Positions 1-8,264 of a stretch of 37,575 bases of DNA are shown here, piece after piece. Each line of letters opens with the position of its first letter. The stretch's first letter is position 1. The stretch is taken from the NCBI GenBank assembly GCA_017505785.1, contig JAFVOQ010000075.1:1-37575 (forward strand), read 5' to 3'. The notes under the pieces were generated by a model. That model did not search any database. It was not told the DNA's origin and worked only from the letters and a program-made list of their open reading frames with translations. The DNA is from Clostridia bacterium. Its GTDB lineage: Bacteria; Bacillota; Clostridia; Oscillospirales; CAG-272. A program made the translations under genes and the position numbers.

Positions 1-4
1 CGAG

Positions 5-133
5 CGCCCTTTCAAGGGCGGCAAAGGTGGCAAAGGCAATAGGCTTGAGTATACGAAAGCCAGCGGCTTGAGCCGCTGGCCGGTACTATTGGGCTTTTAG
101 CCCTAGTGCAAACCACCCGTTTGACGGGTGGTT
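5..133. repeat. Stack of four small hairpins after the his operon
   Basis: Four back-to-back inverted repeats fill the space after hisIE. They are at 5-20 (7 bp), 59-80 (9-bp stem GCCAGCGGC with a TTGA loop), 91-103 (5 bp) and 111-133 (10-bp stem AACCACCCGT with a 3-nt loop). The last lies only 12 bases past the hisIE stop on the minus strand and probably serves as the operon's terminator or 3' stabiliser, although no long U tract follows it. The style of short GC-rich stems with tiny loops recurs at 28.7 kb. Confidence 0.55.
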
Positions 134-144
134 ATGATTTAAGA

Positions 145-807
145 TTATTTCGTCATCTTTTCCTGCTTTACCTTGTGGTCGATCACGTGACGAGAGGCAA
201 GCTCGCGGTGGATATCCTCAAGGCTGATGCCCTGCTCGATCATCAGTACCATAACGTGATATACAAGATCGGAGATCTCGTAGATCGTTTCGGCGCGGTC
301 CTCTGCCTTAGCGGCGATAATGACCTCGGTGCATTCCTCGCCGATCTTTTTGAGGATCTTGTCAAGACCCTTTTCAAAAAGATACGTGGTGTAAGAGCCC
401 TCCTTTTTGTCGGTCTTTCTGCCGCGGATCAGCTCCATTAACCCGGCAAAGGAAAATTCATGCCGCGCCTCGCTTTCACCCAGGCGCGCGGTAAAGCAGC
501 TTTCCGTGCCAAGGTGGCAGGCGGGGCCGTCAGGCTCAACCATTACAACAAGCGCATCCTTATCGCAGTCAGCTGTGATCGAAACGATGTGCTGCAGGTT
601 GCCGCTTGTTTCGCCCTTGAGCCAAAGCTCCCCGCGGCTGCGGCTAAAGAAGCAGGTCAACTCCTTTTCAAGTGAAATGCCGAGGCTTTCACGGTTCATG
701 TAGGCAAGGGTAAGCACCTTTTTTGTCACGGCGTTTACCACAATAGCGGGGATAAGCCCCTTTTCGTCAAATTTAAGCTCATCAATACTGAAATTGGGTG
801 TGATCAT
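145..807 (-). CDS. hisIE: Bifunctional phosphoribosyl-AMP cyclohydrolase / phosphoribosyl-ATP pyrophosphatase
   Basis: This enzyme catalyses steps 2 and 3 of histidine synthesis: hydrolysis of phosphoribosyl-ATP to PR-AMP, then opening of the adenine ring to give ProFAR. The 220 residues hold a HisI domain at about 15-115, with the [16 protein letters not shown] stretch and the metal-binding cysteine-rich segment ADCDKDAL...GPACH. A HisE domain at about 140-215 carries the helical [12 protein letters not shown] and EISDLVYH motifs that bind magnesium. It is the last gene of the his operon, 17 bp after hisF. The fused order HisI-HisE is the common bacterial form. Confidence 0.95.
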   Translation of the reverse strand: MITPNFSIDELKFDEKGLIPAIVVNAVTKKVLTLAYMNRESLGISLEKELTCFFSRSRGELWLKGETSGNLQHIVSITADCDKDALVVMVEPDGPACHLGTESCFTARLGESEARHEFSFAGLMELIRGRKTDKKEGSYTTYLFEKGLDKILKKIGEECTEVIIAAKAEDRAETIYEISDLVYHVMVLMIEQGISLEDIHRELASRHVIDHKVKQEKMTK

Positions 808-824
808 GTGATAGATAACCTTTC

Positions 825-1586
825 TTATACCAATCTTGCGGGGATGCCCGCTTTTTTCATTTCCTCTTTAAGATCGCTGATCTTTACCTCGCCAAAATGG
901 AAGATCGAGGCGGCAAGCCCCGCATCCACCCCGGGCAGGGTGTGGAAGAGCGTAATGAAATCCTCAATTTTACCGGCACCGCCCGAGGCGATCACGGGTA
1001 CCTTTACGGCATTGCATACGGCGGCAAGCATTTCGAGGTCAAAGCCGCGCTTTACGCCGTCTGTGTCAATGGAGTTGAGCACGACCTCGCCGGCTCCCAT
1101 ATCTACACAGTGGCGGATCCAGGAGATCGCCTCCATGCCGGTGTTTTCTCTGCCGCCCTTGGCAAATACGCGAAACACACCGTCTACACGCTTCACGTCA
1201 GCCGAGATCACCACGCACTGGTCGCCGTAGCGTTTCGCCGCCTCGCCGATGAGTGCGGGGTTGCGAATGGCACCCGAATTGACGCTTACCTTATCCGCAC
1301 CGCATTTGAGCACGCGGTCAAAGTCGGCAAGTGTATTGATGCCACCGCCAACGGTTAAGGGAATAAAGATCTTGCTTGCGACCTCGGTTAAAATGTCGGT
1401 AAAGAGCTCGCGCCCCTCCGCCGAGGCTGTAATATCGTAAAAAACCAGCTCGTCAGCCCCGTTTTCGCTGTAATAGCGTGCAAGCTCCACGGGAGAGGAA
1501 ACATCGGAAAGTCCCTCGAAATTCACGCCCTTGACCACGCGTCCGTTTTTTACGTCAAGGCAGGGAATAATACGCTTTGTAATCAT
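825..1586 (-). CDS. hisF: Imidazole glycerol phosphate synthase, cyclase subunit
   Basis: The cyclase half of IGP synthase takes ammonia from HisH through its barrel and converts PRFAR to imidazole glycerol phosphate and AICAR. The 253-residue (beta/alpha)8 barrel is the usual length. Both catalytic aspartates are visible: D11 in [13 protein letters not shown] and D130 in VISADVKR. The phosphate-binding loops GGGINT and ASGGAGK are also present. The start codon overlaps the hisA stop by 4 bp (ATGA), so the two are probably translationally coupled. Confidence 0.96.
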   Translation of the reverse strand: MITKRIIPCLDVKNGRVVKGVNFEGLSDVSSPVELARYYSENGADELVFYDITASAEGRELFTDILTEVASKIFIPLTVGGGINTLADFDRVLKCGADKVSVNSGAIRNPALIGEAAKRYGDQCVVISADVKRVDGVFRVFAKGGRENTGMEAISWIRHCVDMGAGEVVLNSIDTDGVKRGFDLEMLAAVCNAVKVPVIASGGAGKIEDFITLFHTLPGVDAGLAASIFHFGEVKISDLKEEMKKAGIPARLV

Positions 1587-2299
1587 GCCTTTGCCACCTC
1601 TATTGCCTGTTTGAGGGATATTGCGCCCGTGTAATATGCTTTGCCGACAATGGCACCGTACAGCTCCATGGCGGCAAGCTTTTCAACGTCCTCCATGGAG
1701 GATACGCCACCCGAGGCAACGATCTGCATGCCAAAGCGGTCTGATAGCTCACGGTAGAGCGCATGGTTGGCACCCTTCATCGCGCCGTCGCGTGAAATGT
1801 CGGTGCAAATCAGGGTTTTCACACCCCATTCCTGTAGCTTTTCGCAAAAATCGAGGGCGTTGAGCTCGGATTTTTCAGTCCAGCCCTTCACTGCCACAAA
1901 GCCATCCTTGATATCCACGCCAACGGCGATCTTATCGCCGTATTTGGCGATTGCCGCCCTAAGGAAGTCGGGATCGGATACCGCCGCCGTGCCAAGAATG
2001 ACGCGGTCAAGCCCTGCTTTGATATAGCGGTCAACCACCGCCATGCTGCGCACACCGCCGCCGATCTCGCAAAAAAGTCCGCATTCCTGTTTGATAGAGC
2101 AAACGGTAGCAAGATTGGGGGTATCACCGTCGCGCGCACCCTCAAGATCAACAAGATGTATATGTGTGGCACCCGCCGCCAGAAAATCGCGCGCTACCGC
2201 CACGGGGTCGGCGTGATATACCGTCATTTGGTTGTAATCACCCTTGTAAAGGCGAACCGCCTTTCCTTCATAAAGATCGATCGCGGGGAAAATCAGCAT
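1583..2299 (-). CDS. hisA: ProFAR isomerase (phosphoribosylformimino-AICAR-P isomerase)
   Basis: HisA catalyses the Amadori rearrangement of ProFAR to PRFAR, the substrate of HisF. The 238-residue TIM barrel is paralogous to hisF next door. D8 (FPAIDLYEGKAVRL) and D129 (GVDIKDG) sit at the catalytic positions, with phosphate loops at GGGVRS and ASGGVSS. It overlaps the end of hisH by 7 bp and hisF by 4 bp. The order H-A-F is the typical his-operon core. Confidence 0.96.
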   Translation of the reverse strand: MLIFPAIDLYEGKAVRLYKGDYNQMTVYHADPVAVARDFLAAGATHIHLVDLEGARDGDTPNLATVCSIKQECGLFCEIGGGVRSMAVVDRYIKAGLDRVILGTAAVSDPDFLRAAIAKYGDKIAVGVDIKDGFVAVKGWTEKSELNALDFCEKLQEWGVKTLICTDISRDGAMKGANHALYRELSDRFGMQIVASGGVSSMEDVEKLAAMELYGAIVGKAYYTGAISLKQAIEVAKA

Positions 2300-2919
2300 A
2301 CCGTACCCTCCATTTCACAAAAGGCGCGCAGGATCGCAAGCCCCGCATTGCCGCTTTTTTCGGGGTGGAATTGACAGCCCATAACGTTGCCCTTTGCCAC
2401 CGCCGCGGTAAGCGCGGCACCGTATTCTGCTGTGGCAATGACCGCCCCCTCGCACCTTGCGCCGTAATAGGAGTGCACAAAGTACACGCAATCTCCCTCA
2501 TTTAGGTATTTGAAAAGCGGATGCTTATTGCCGCAAAAGTGCAGTGCATTCCAGCCGATATGCGGAATTTTCAGCTCTCTGGGGATGACCTCTGCGATCG
2601 GGCGGATCTCGCCTTCGATCAAGCCCAGCCCCTCGTGCTCGCCGTACTCAAAGCTTTTTTCAAGCAAAAGCTGCATGCCAAGGCAGATCCCCATAATGGG
2701 CTTGCCGCTTTTTGCCACCTCTGTGACGACATCGGCAAGGCCTGTGGCGCGGAGCTTTTCTGCCGCATCGCCAAAGGCACCAACGCCCGGTAAAATCACG
2801 CGGTCGGCGGCTCTGATGACGTCACGGTCGGCGGTCACGGTAGCCGTGGCACCGATCGCCGCAAGAGAGCTTTTGAGGGAAAACAGATTTCCCACGCCGT
2901 AGTCAATAATTGCAACCAT
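2293..2919 (-). CDS. hisH: Imidazole glycerol phosphate synthase, glutamine amidotransferase subunit
   Basis: A class I glutamine amidotransferase that releases ammonia from glutamine and passes it to HisF. The 208 residues are family-typical. The triad is intact: C79 in GICLGMQLL, then H185 and E187 in CQFHPEKSG. The oxyanion-strand motif LPGVGAFGDA is present near residue 43. Its start codon shares one base with the hisB stop, and its end overlaps hisA, so stoichiometric expression with its partner is likely. Confidence 0.96.
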   Translation of the reverse strand: MVAIIDYGVGNLFSLKSSLAAIGATATVTADRDVIRAADRVILPGVGAFGDAAEKLRATGLADVVTEVAKSGKPIMGICLGMQLLLEKSFEYGEHEGLGLIEGEIRPIAEVIPRELKIPHIGWNALHFCGNKHPLFKYLNEGDCVYFVHSYYGARCEGAVIATAEYGAALTAAVAKGNVMGCQFHPEKSGNAGLAILRAFCEMEGTVC

Positions 2920-3503
2920 TAAAGAACCTCTTTCGTGGAAAGCACGGTGCCGCCAAGTGCCTCGTTTTGGGTAAGTGCCGCCTTCAGGCTATGTGCTACC
3001 GACTTAAAGATCCCCTCAATAATGTGGTGGGAATTGCTACCCGAAAGCTGCTTGATGTGAAGTGTTACGCGCGCTTCACGGACAAATGCAAGCCAAAACT
3101 CCTCTACCAGCTCAGTATCAAACGTGCCGACGGTGGGGGTGGGAATGCTTGCCTCAAAGCAAAGGGTGGCACGTCCCGAGAGGTCAAGGGCGGTGAGGAT
3201 CAGTGCCTCATCCATGGGTAAGATCATGCTACCGTATCGGGAAAGCCCCTTCTTATCCCCCGCGAGCTCGGCTATGGCAAGGCCTAAGCAGATGCCCACA
3301 TCCTCAGTGGTGTGGTGTGCATCTACCGCCAGATCACCCTTGCAGGTAACGGTGAGATCAAGCCCGCTGTGACGGGCAAGGAGTGTTAACATATGATCAA
3401 GAAAGCCGCAGCCCGTGTCGATCTTAGCGGCACCTGTGCCGCGCGAGAGGGAGAGGGAAATATCGGTTTCCGCCGTTTTTCTGTTGATTGTTACTGTGCT
3501 CAT
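2919..3503 (-). CDS. hisB: Imidazoleglycerol-phosphate dehydratase
   Basis: A manganese-dependent dehydratase forming imidazole acetol phosphate. At 194 residues it is the monofunctional form. The N-terminal HAD histidinol-phosphatase domain of enterobacterial HisB is absent. The two metal-binding histidine motifs are seen: DAHHTTEDVG at about 63 and NSHHIIEGIFK at about 158, as well as FLDHML at about 35. It lies 3 bp after hisC. Because this HisB lacks phosphatase activity, histidinol-phosphate phosphatase must come from a gene outside the window. Confidence 0.96.
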   Translation of the reverse strand: MSTVTINRKTAETDISLSLSRGTGAAKIDTGCGFLDHMLTLLARHSGLDLTVTCKGDLAVDAHHTTEDVGICLGLAIAELAGDKKGLSRYGSMILPMDEALILTALDLSGRATLCFEASIPTPTVGTFDTELVEEFWLAFVREARVTLHIKQLSGSNSHHIIEGIFKSVAHSLKAALTQNEALGGTVLSTKEVL

Positions 3504-3506
3504 TTT

Positions 3507-4565
3507 TTACTCCTTTACAATGTCGGCGAGCGCATCTGTCAATGCCTGCATTTCTGCCATTGTGCCAACGGTGATACGGTTGTATTCCGAAATGAGGATG
3601 CTGTTAAAGTGGCGAACTAAAATGCCGCGCTTACGCAGTGCCTTGTAAATCTTTGCGCCCTTTATTTTGGGGTGGCGTACAAACAGGAAGTTGCCCAGGG
3701 AATCGGTCATTTCAAAGCCAAGTGCCTTCAGCTCGGCTTTGGCGTATTCTCTTGCCTCGATAATGGCACGGCAATTTTTTTCTGTGTATGCCTCATCCTT
3801 CATCACACCAAGCCCTGCCGCCGCCGACATGCTGTTCACGTTATAGGGATTGGTGGAGTATTTCACTGTGTTAAGATCGCTGATGAGTGCCTTACAGCCA
3901 ATGCCGTATCCAAGTCGTGCGCCCGCCATGGAGCGAGATTTGGAGAAGGTGCGCGTGACAAGCAGATTGTCGTATTTACGCACAAGCGGTGCAACGGTTT
4001 CACCGCCGAAATCGATATACGCTTCATCGACCACCACTACGCGGTTAGGGTTACTTTTAATGATTTCCTCAATCTCGCTTACCGTGAGTGCAAGGCCCGT
4101 TGGGGCATTGGGATTGGCAAGGAAAAGGGTGTCGGCGGTGCTCTTGTAATCCAGAGGCTCTACCGTAAAGTCGGGCTTTAGCGGTATTTCGGTATAGGGC
4201 ACGTGATTGAGTGTGGCAAACACGCTGTAAAAGCCATAGGTGATATTGGGGAATGCGGCAGGATGCTCCTTGTCGCAAAAAGCCATAAACGCAAAGTTCA
4301 GGATCTCGTCCGAGCCGTTTGTCACCAGCACCTCCTCAGGGGTAAGCCCGTGATAAGCGGCAATTTCCTCATGCAGTGCTTTGTAGGTGGGGTCAGGGTA
4401 AAGCTGTAAATTTTTCGCTGCCTCGCTTGCCGCCTGTATGGCACACGGTGAGGGGGGGAAGGGAGATTCGTTGGTGTTTAGCTTAATGTATTTTTTATCA
4501 CGCGGCTGCTCACCCGGTGTGTAAGGGGTAAGGGTGCTGTGCTTATTCGTAAAAAATCTACTCAT
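3507..4565 (-). CDS. hisC: Histidinol-phosphate aminotransferase
   Basis: A fold-type I PLP aminotransferase that converts imidazole acetol phosphate plus glutamate to histidinol phosphate. The 352 residues show the LNTNESPFPPSP substrate loop near residue 29, NGSDEIL at 83, NPNAPTG at 151, the cofactor aspartate in VVDEAYIDF near 180, and the PLP lysine K209 in RTFSKSRSMAGARLGY. The start overlaps the hisD stop by 4 bp. Confidence 0.95.
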   Translation of the reverse strand: MSRFFTNKHSTLTPYTPGEQPRDKKYIKLNTNESPFPPSPCAIQAASEAAKNLQLYPDPTYKALHEEIAAYHGLTPEEVLVTNGSDEILNFAFMAFCDKEHPAAFPNITYGFYSVFATLNHVPYTEIPLKPDFTVEPLDYKSTADTLFLANPNAPTGLALTVSEIEEIIKSNPNRVVVVDEAYIDFGGETVAPLVRKYDNLLVTRTFSKSRSMAGARLGYGIGCKALISDLNTVKYSTNPYNVNSMSAAAGLGVMKDEAYTEKNCRAIIEAREYAKAELKALGFEMTDSLGNFLFVRHPKIKGAKIYKALRKRGILVRHFNSILISEYNRITVGTMAEMQALTDALADIVKE

Positions 4566-5842
4566 GATAACTCCTCAAGGCGAACGGTGGCACTTTTGGC
4601 GTGCGCGCCAAGTCCCTCCTGCTCGGCAAAGTAGGCAACATCGCGTGCCACGCGAGAGAATGCCTCCTTGGTGTAATAGGTATATTGCGTTTTCTTTACA
4701 AAATCGTCAACCGACAAGGGGTTTGAGAAGCGTGCCGTGCCGCCCGTCGGGAGAGTGTGATTGGGGCCTGCAAAATAGTCACCGAGTGCTTCGGGGCAAT
4801 ATTTACCCATGAAGATCGAGCCTGCGTGACGGATGCCGTCAAGGTAGTCAAAGGGATTGTCAACTGCCAGCTCAAGGTGCTCGGGGGCAAGCTCGTTTGC
4901 CACGTCAAGGGCAACCGAAAGGTCCTCTACCACAATGATCTTGCCGTTTTTATCAATGGAGGCGCGCGCGATCTCGGCGCGAGAGAGCTGCGGGATCTGG
5001 CGCTCAAGCTCCTCACTCACCGCCGCGGCGAGCGTGGCACTGTCGGTGATCAGCACGGCAGAAGCGAGCTTGTCGTGCTCGGCTTGCGAGAGCAGATCTG
5101 CCGCCACAAACGCGGGATTGGCAGTCTTGTCCGCTACGATCAGGATCTCACTCGGCCCCGCGATCATATCAATGGAAACGGTGCCGAAAACCTGCTTTTT
5201 TGCTTCGGCAACAAAGGCGTTGCCGGGGCCCACGATCTTATCCACGCGCGGCACGCTTTCCGTGCCGTAGGCAAGTGCGGCGATCGCCTGCGCGCCGCCC
5301 ACCTTAAAGATGCGGTCAATGCCTGCCACCTCAGCGGCAGCGAGAATTACGGGGTTGATCTTGCCGTCAGGCGAGGGGGGCGTGACCATAACCACCTCGC
5401 GGCAGCCCGCGATCTTTGCGGGGATCGAGTCCATTAAAACCGTAGAGGGGTAAGCCGCCGTGCCGCCGGGCACATAAAGCCCCGCACGGTCAATGGGAAT
5501 GATCTTTTGCCCCACTACAATGCCGTTTTCCTCGTTGAGAATGAAGCTGTTTCTGACCTGACGCTCGTGAAAGCGGCGAATGTTTGCCGCCGCACGGCGC
5601 AGCACGTCAAGAAAGGCAGGGTCGACCTTGGTAAGTGCCTCGGCACGCTCCTCAGGGGTAACGGCAAGGGTTTCAAGGCGCGCCTTGTCAAACTTTTCGG
5701 TGTAGGCAAAGAGTGCCTTGTCACCGTTTTGGCGCACGTTTGCAATGATATCGGCTACGATATCCGCTACGTTTACCTCGGGTACAACGCGCGAGAAGAT
5801 CTCATTGCTTGGTACCCCTTGATATTTCATAATTTTAATCAT
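4562..5842 (-). CDS. hisD: Histidinol dehydrogenase
   Basis: A zinc-dependent, NAD-linked four-electron oxidation of histidinol to histidine, the last step of the pathway. The 426 residues align with the family by motif. Zinc ligands would be Q253 and H256 (LLSQAEHDKLASA), D355 (ALGDYFAGPNH) and H414 (GLGAHAKSA). The catalytic pair is E321-H322 (LAPEHLEL). It overlaps hisG and hisC by 4 bp each. ATG at 5842 is the only start consistent with the hisG overlap. A second in-frame ATG lies four codons on. Confidence 0.95.
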   Translation of the reverse strand: MIKIMKYQGVPSNEIFSRVVPEVNVADIVADIIANVRQNGDKALFAYTEKFDKARLETLAVTPEERAEALTKVDPAFLDVLRRAAANIRRFHERQVRNSFILNEENGIVVGQKIIPIDRAGLYVPGGTAAYPSTVLMDSIPAKIAGCREVVMVTPPSPDGKINPVILAAAEVAGIDRIFKVGGAQAIAALAYGTESVPRVDKIVGPGNAFVAEAKKQVFGTVSIDMIAGPSEILIVADKTANPAFVAADLLSQAEHDKLASAVLITDSATLAAAVSEELERQIPQLSRAEIARASIDKNGKIIVVEDLSVALDVANELAPEHLELAVDNPFDYLDGIRHAGSIFMGKYCPEALGDYFAGPNHTLPTGGTARFSNPLSVDDFVKKTQYTYYTKEAFSRVARDVAYFAEQEGLGAHAKSATVRLEELS

Positions 5843-6468
5843 TTTCTCATCTCCACCTGCGCGGCGATCCCACGCACGATCTTTTCAATGGTTTCGTTTT
5901 TAAATTTAAAGCCCGCCTTGTTGGCGATCAGACGTGCGCTGATCGGCACCACGGTGGCAAAGACCTCAAGGTTGTTTTCCTTTAAGGTCGTACCGGTTTC
6001 CACAATATCCACGATCACGTCAGAAAGCCCGATAATGGGGGCGATCTCAATGCTGCCGTTTAAATGGATGATATCGATATCGCGTCCTTGCGCATCATAA
6101 TAGTTTTTGGCAATGCGCGAAAATTTCGTGGCAACGCGCAGCGTGTGACGCGGATCATCGCGAAAATCCTTCGGTGCTGCCACCGCCATGCGGCATTTGC
6201 CAAGGTTAAGGTCAAGTAGCTCGTAAACATCGGGGAGGTATTCGAGGAGTATATCCTTGCCCGCCACACCGATATCCGCAACACCTCTTTCTACGTAGAT
6301 CGGCACGTCAGAGGGCTTTGCCCAGAAAAAGCGGAGCCCCAGATCCTCGTTTTCGAAGATCAGGCGTCTGTTATCCTCCTTGATCGAGGGGCAGGGAAAG
6401 CCTGCTTTCTCAAACATATCATAAACCTTTTCGCCAAGTCTGCCCTTAGGCAGTGCAACGTTAAGCAT
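5839..6468 (-). CDS. hisG: ATP phosphoribosyltransferase, short form catalytic subunit
   Basis: Catalyses the committed step of histidine synthesis, joining ATP and PRPP. At 209 residues it is the short form (HisGS), which lacks the C-terminal regulatory domain and needs HisZ, encoded immediately upstream. Motifs: VALPKGRLGEK at the start, GVADIGVAGKDIL near 68, and the PRPP-binding run DVIVDIVETGTTLKENNL near 157. I place the start at ATG 6468, within the hisZ stop overlap (ATGCTTAA). An in-frame TTG at 6477 is better spaced from an AGGAGGGG site and could be used instead, adding three residues. Confidence 0.93.
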   Translation of the reverse strand: MLNVALPKGRLGEKVYDMFEKAGFPCPSIKEDNRRLIFENEDLGLRFFWAKPSDVPIYVERGVADIGVAGKDILLEYLPDVYELLDLNLGKCRMAVAAPKDFRDDPRHTLRVATKFSRIAKNYYDAQGRDIDIIHLNGSIEIAPIIGLSDVIVDIVETGTTLKENNLEVFATVVPISARLIANKAGFKFKNETIEKIVRGIAAQVEMRK

Positions 6469-7585
6469 TTGCTTCAAGAAGCTTCCCCTCCTTACTGTCA
6501 AATTTTAAAAGCCTTTGATAGCGTAGCTTTTCGGGTACGCTGCGGCGCGCCAAGGCGGTCTTGCCCGCTTTGGTAAGTGTTTCTACCGCTTCACCGAGCA
6601 GGGTGAGGTCTGCTGCACTGTCGTAAAGAATGACGGTATCGACGTCATAATCATCGCCGTTATCAAGCAGGCGTTCCAGTGCATCAAGATATACCGCAAA
6701 GCCAATGGCATTCTCGCTTTTGCCCATTTTGCGCATCAAGCCGTTATATTCGCCGCCCGACAAAAGCCCCTCTGGCACACCTGCAACAAAGCCCTTAAAT
6801 ACAATTCCGTTGTAGTAACCGATGTCGCCTACAACAGAAAAATCAAGGCGCACGATATCGCCGGCAGGTGATTTTTCAAGGGCGGTGAGAAGTGCCGTGA
6901 AGCTTGTCAGCATCTCTTGCGGAACAGTGTTCTTGATAAGCGGCAACAGTGCCATGAGCACCTCACGGGGTCTGCCGTAGGAGGTAACCAGTGCCGTTAG
7001 CGCGGCAAGTCCCTCGGGTGTGACCCCGTTGGCGGTGGCAATGGCGGTGAGCTCGTGCAGGTTTTTCTCTCCGATGCATTGGAGAAGCTCTCCACGCACG
7101 GCATCGCCAACACCAAGCCCGTCAAGCACGGCGGAAACAATGCCGAGGTGCGATACGTCAAGCACCGCATCTCCTGAAATTGCCAAAAGGCTTTTGGCAG
7201 CCAACGTCAGCACCTCGAAAAGGCAGTAGGCATCGATATCTCCGATGCATTCAAGCCCCACCTGCATGATCTCACGAAAGGCATGTGTCCTGCCCGAAAC
7301 GCGGTAAACGTTTTCTTGGTAATATACCTTTTCCACGCCGCCCCCACGGCCGCTGTTTTTTACGATCGAGAGGGTCACGTCGGGCTTGAGGGCAAGCAGC
7401 TTGCCGCTGGTATCGGTGAAGGTGATCACGTTGTCGGAAATGAGGAAGTCCTTGTTCCTTACGTAAAGGTCATATTCCTCAAATTTGTTCATTTTATATT
7501 GCGTGTAGCCGTGATCGCGATACAGCGCACGCAGGGCAAGCGCGGCGCGCTCGTCCCCCTGTAAAACGTTTTGTACGGTGCTCAT
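6461..7585 (-). CDS. hisZ: ATP phosphoribosyltransferase regulatory subunit
   Basis: A catalytically inactive paralogue of histidyl-tRNA synthetase that forms a hetero-octamer with short HisG and confers histidine feedback control. The 374 residues keep the class II synthetase core: a motif-2-like segment with YYQENVYR at about 88 and motif-3-like GLLSGGEYNGLMRKMG near 273. No anticodon-binding domain follows. Context decides against it being HisS: it is followed directly by a short hisG. Its stop overlaps the hisG start region, and its start overlaps the yerC stop by 4 bp. Confidence 0.92.
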   Translation of the reverse strand: MSTVQNVLQGDERAALALRALYRDHGYTQYKMNKFEEYDLYVRNKDFLISDNVITFTDTSGKLLALKPDVTLSIVKNSGRGGGVEKVYYQENVYRVSGRTHAFREIMQVGLECIGDIDAYCLFEVLTLAAKSLLAISGDAVLDVSHLGIVSAVLDGLGVGDAVRGELLQCIGEKNLHELTAIATANGVTPEGLAALTALVTSYGRPREVLMALLPLIKNTVPQEMLTSFTALLTALEKSPAGDIVRLDFSVVGDIGYYNGIVFKGFVAGVPEGLLSGGEYNGLMRKMGKSENAIGFAVYLDALERLLDNGDDYDVDTVILYDSAADLTLLGEAVETLTKAGKTALARRSVPEKLRYQRLLKFDSKEGKLLEANA

Positions 7586-7881
7586 TTCACGTCACGCTCC
7601 TCAGTTAGCTTTTTCAGCATTTCACTATATCCGCCGCTGCCGTAATTGAGGCATTTGTTTACGCGGCTGATCGTTGCGGTGCTTGCTCCCGTTTTGGTGG
7701 AGATCTCCTGATAATTTTTGCCCTGCGAAAGGTAGAGCGCAACATCAAGGCGCTGCGCGATTTCGCGGATCTCCTTTACGGTGCAAACATCCTCAAAGAA
7801 TTTATAGCATTCCTCTGTGGTTTCAAGCCGGAGGATCGCGGCAAACAAGCGATCAAGGGATTCGTTTTTCAGATTAAGCAT
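7582..7881 (-). CDS. YerC/YecD-type TrpR-family regulator heading the his operon
   Basis: A 99-residue all-helical protein of the Trp-repressor fold. The DNA-reading segment is at about 40-80, with IREIAQRLDVALYLSQ followed by a helix-turn-helix NYQEISTKTGASTATISRVNK. Its position as first gene of the his operon fits the proposed role of YerC-like proteins as histidine-responsive repressors (HisR) in Firmicutes. That role is family knowledge, not shown here. Start choice: an upstream in-frame ATG at 7902 has no good site, whereas ATG 7881 has GGGAG nine bases upstream. It probably represses its own operon through the dyad in the promoter. Confidence 0.85.
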   Translation of the reverse strand: MLNLKNESLDRLFAAILRLETTEECYKFFEDVCTVKEIREIAQRLDVALYLSQGKNYQEISTKTGASTATISRVNKCLNYGSGGYSEMLKKLTEERDVK

Positions 7882-7914
7882 AGTAAAAATCTCCCAATTC
7901 ATGAATACCTACAC

Positions 7915-7943
7915 ATTTTAGCACTTTATCACGCTAAAGTCAA
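7915..7943 (-). promoter_or_regulatory. Promoter of the his operon
   Basis: On the minus strand TTGACT (7943-7938) and TAAAAT (7920-7915) are separated by 17 bp, a strong sigma-A match. Transcription would begin near 7908, giving a short leader of about 27 nt before the yerC start. The leader is too short for an attenuator, so control should be by repression. Confidence 0.8.
7917..7938. promoter_or_regulatory. Candidate HisR/YerC operator dyad within the his promoter
   Basis: The inverted repeat TTTAGC-N10-GCTAAA overlaps the -10 and the edge of the -35 and fills the spacer. A dimeric repressor bound here would block polymerase. The symmetry and position are seen in the sequence. Assignment to the YerC-like protein encoded by the first gene is inferred from adjacency. 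Confidence 0.55.
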
Positions 7944-8056
7944 GACCTTTTTACAAATTTATTTAGATATTTTTTTAGGGAAATGGATAGTCTTTCACGC
8001 AGTGCTTGCCGTGTATTTTATCTTCCTAATAATTAGCGCGCACGCGCGCGTTAGGT

Positions 8057-8094
8057 AATGCGCATAAAAAGTGTATTTTTATGCGCATTTTTTT
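8057..8094 (+). terminator. Intrinsic terminator-like hairpin in the his-ilv divergent region
   Basis: A perfect 14-bp stem (AATGCGCATAAAAA at 8057-8070 paired with 8076-8089), a 5-nt loop, and a T tract on the plus strand. No plus-strand gene lies upstream of it within the window, only the antisense side of the his operon. A GC-alternating inverted repeat (8034-8053) precedes it. It may end antisense transcription or a small RNA, or insulate the ilv promoter. Confidence 0.6.
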
Positions 8095-8118
8095 GCGGCT
8101 CAAGGCACGAAAACTGTC

Positions 8119-8143
8119 GTTTTGTGTTCAAATTGCACAAAAC
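8119..8143. promoter_or_regulatory. 25-bp dyad upstream of the ilv promoter
   Basis: A perfect 8-bp inverted repeat, GTTTTGTG and CACAAAAC, is separated by nine bases and centred about 70 bp upstream of the ilv -35 box. No T tract follows, so it is not a terminator. The geometry suits a dimeric activator or upstream repressor site. No regulator can be named. Confidence 0.4.
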
Positions 8144-8198
8144 AATGATTTCAAAAATCTTTTTGTTGTTGCTTGTAACGAAAAGCGTTTTTGGGGTA

Positions 8199-8227
8199 TT
8201 GACATCATTTATAAGCCGTGCTATAAT
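8199..8227 (+). promoter_or_regulatory. Consensus promoter of the ilv-leu operon
   Basis: TTGACA (8199-8204), a 17-bp spacer and TATAAT (8222-8227) form a perfect sigma-A consensus. Transcription should begin near 8234, leaving a leader of about 300 nt before ilvB. A promoter this strong fits control after initiation, by attenuation. Confidence 0.9.
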
Positions 8228-8264
8228 AGCAACATATTATTTTATTTGTAACGTGAGGTGCAAT

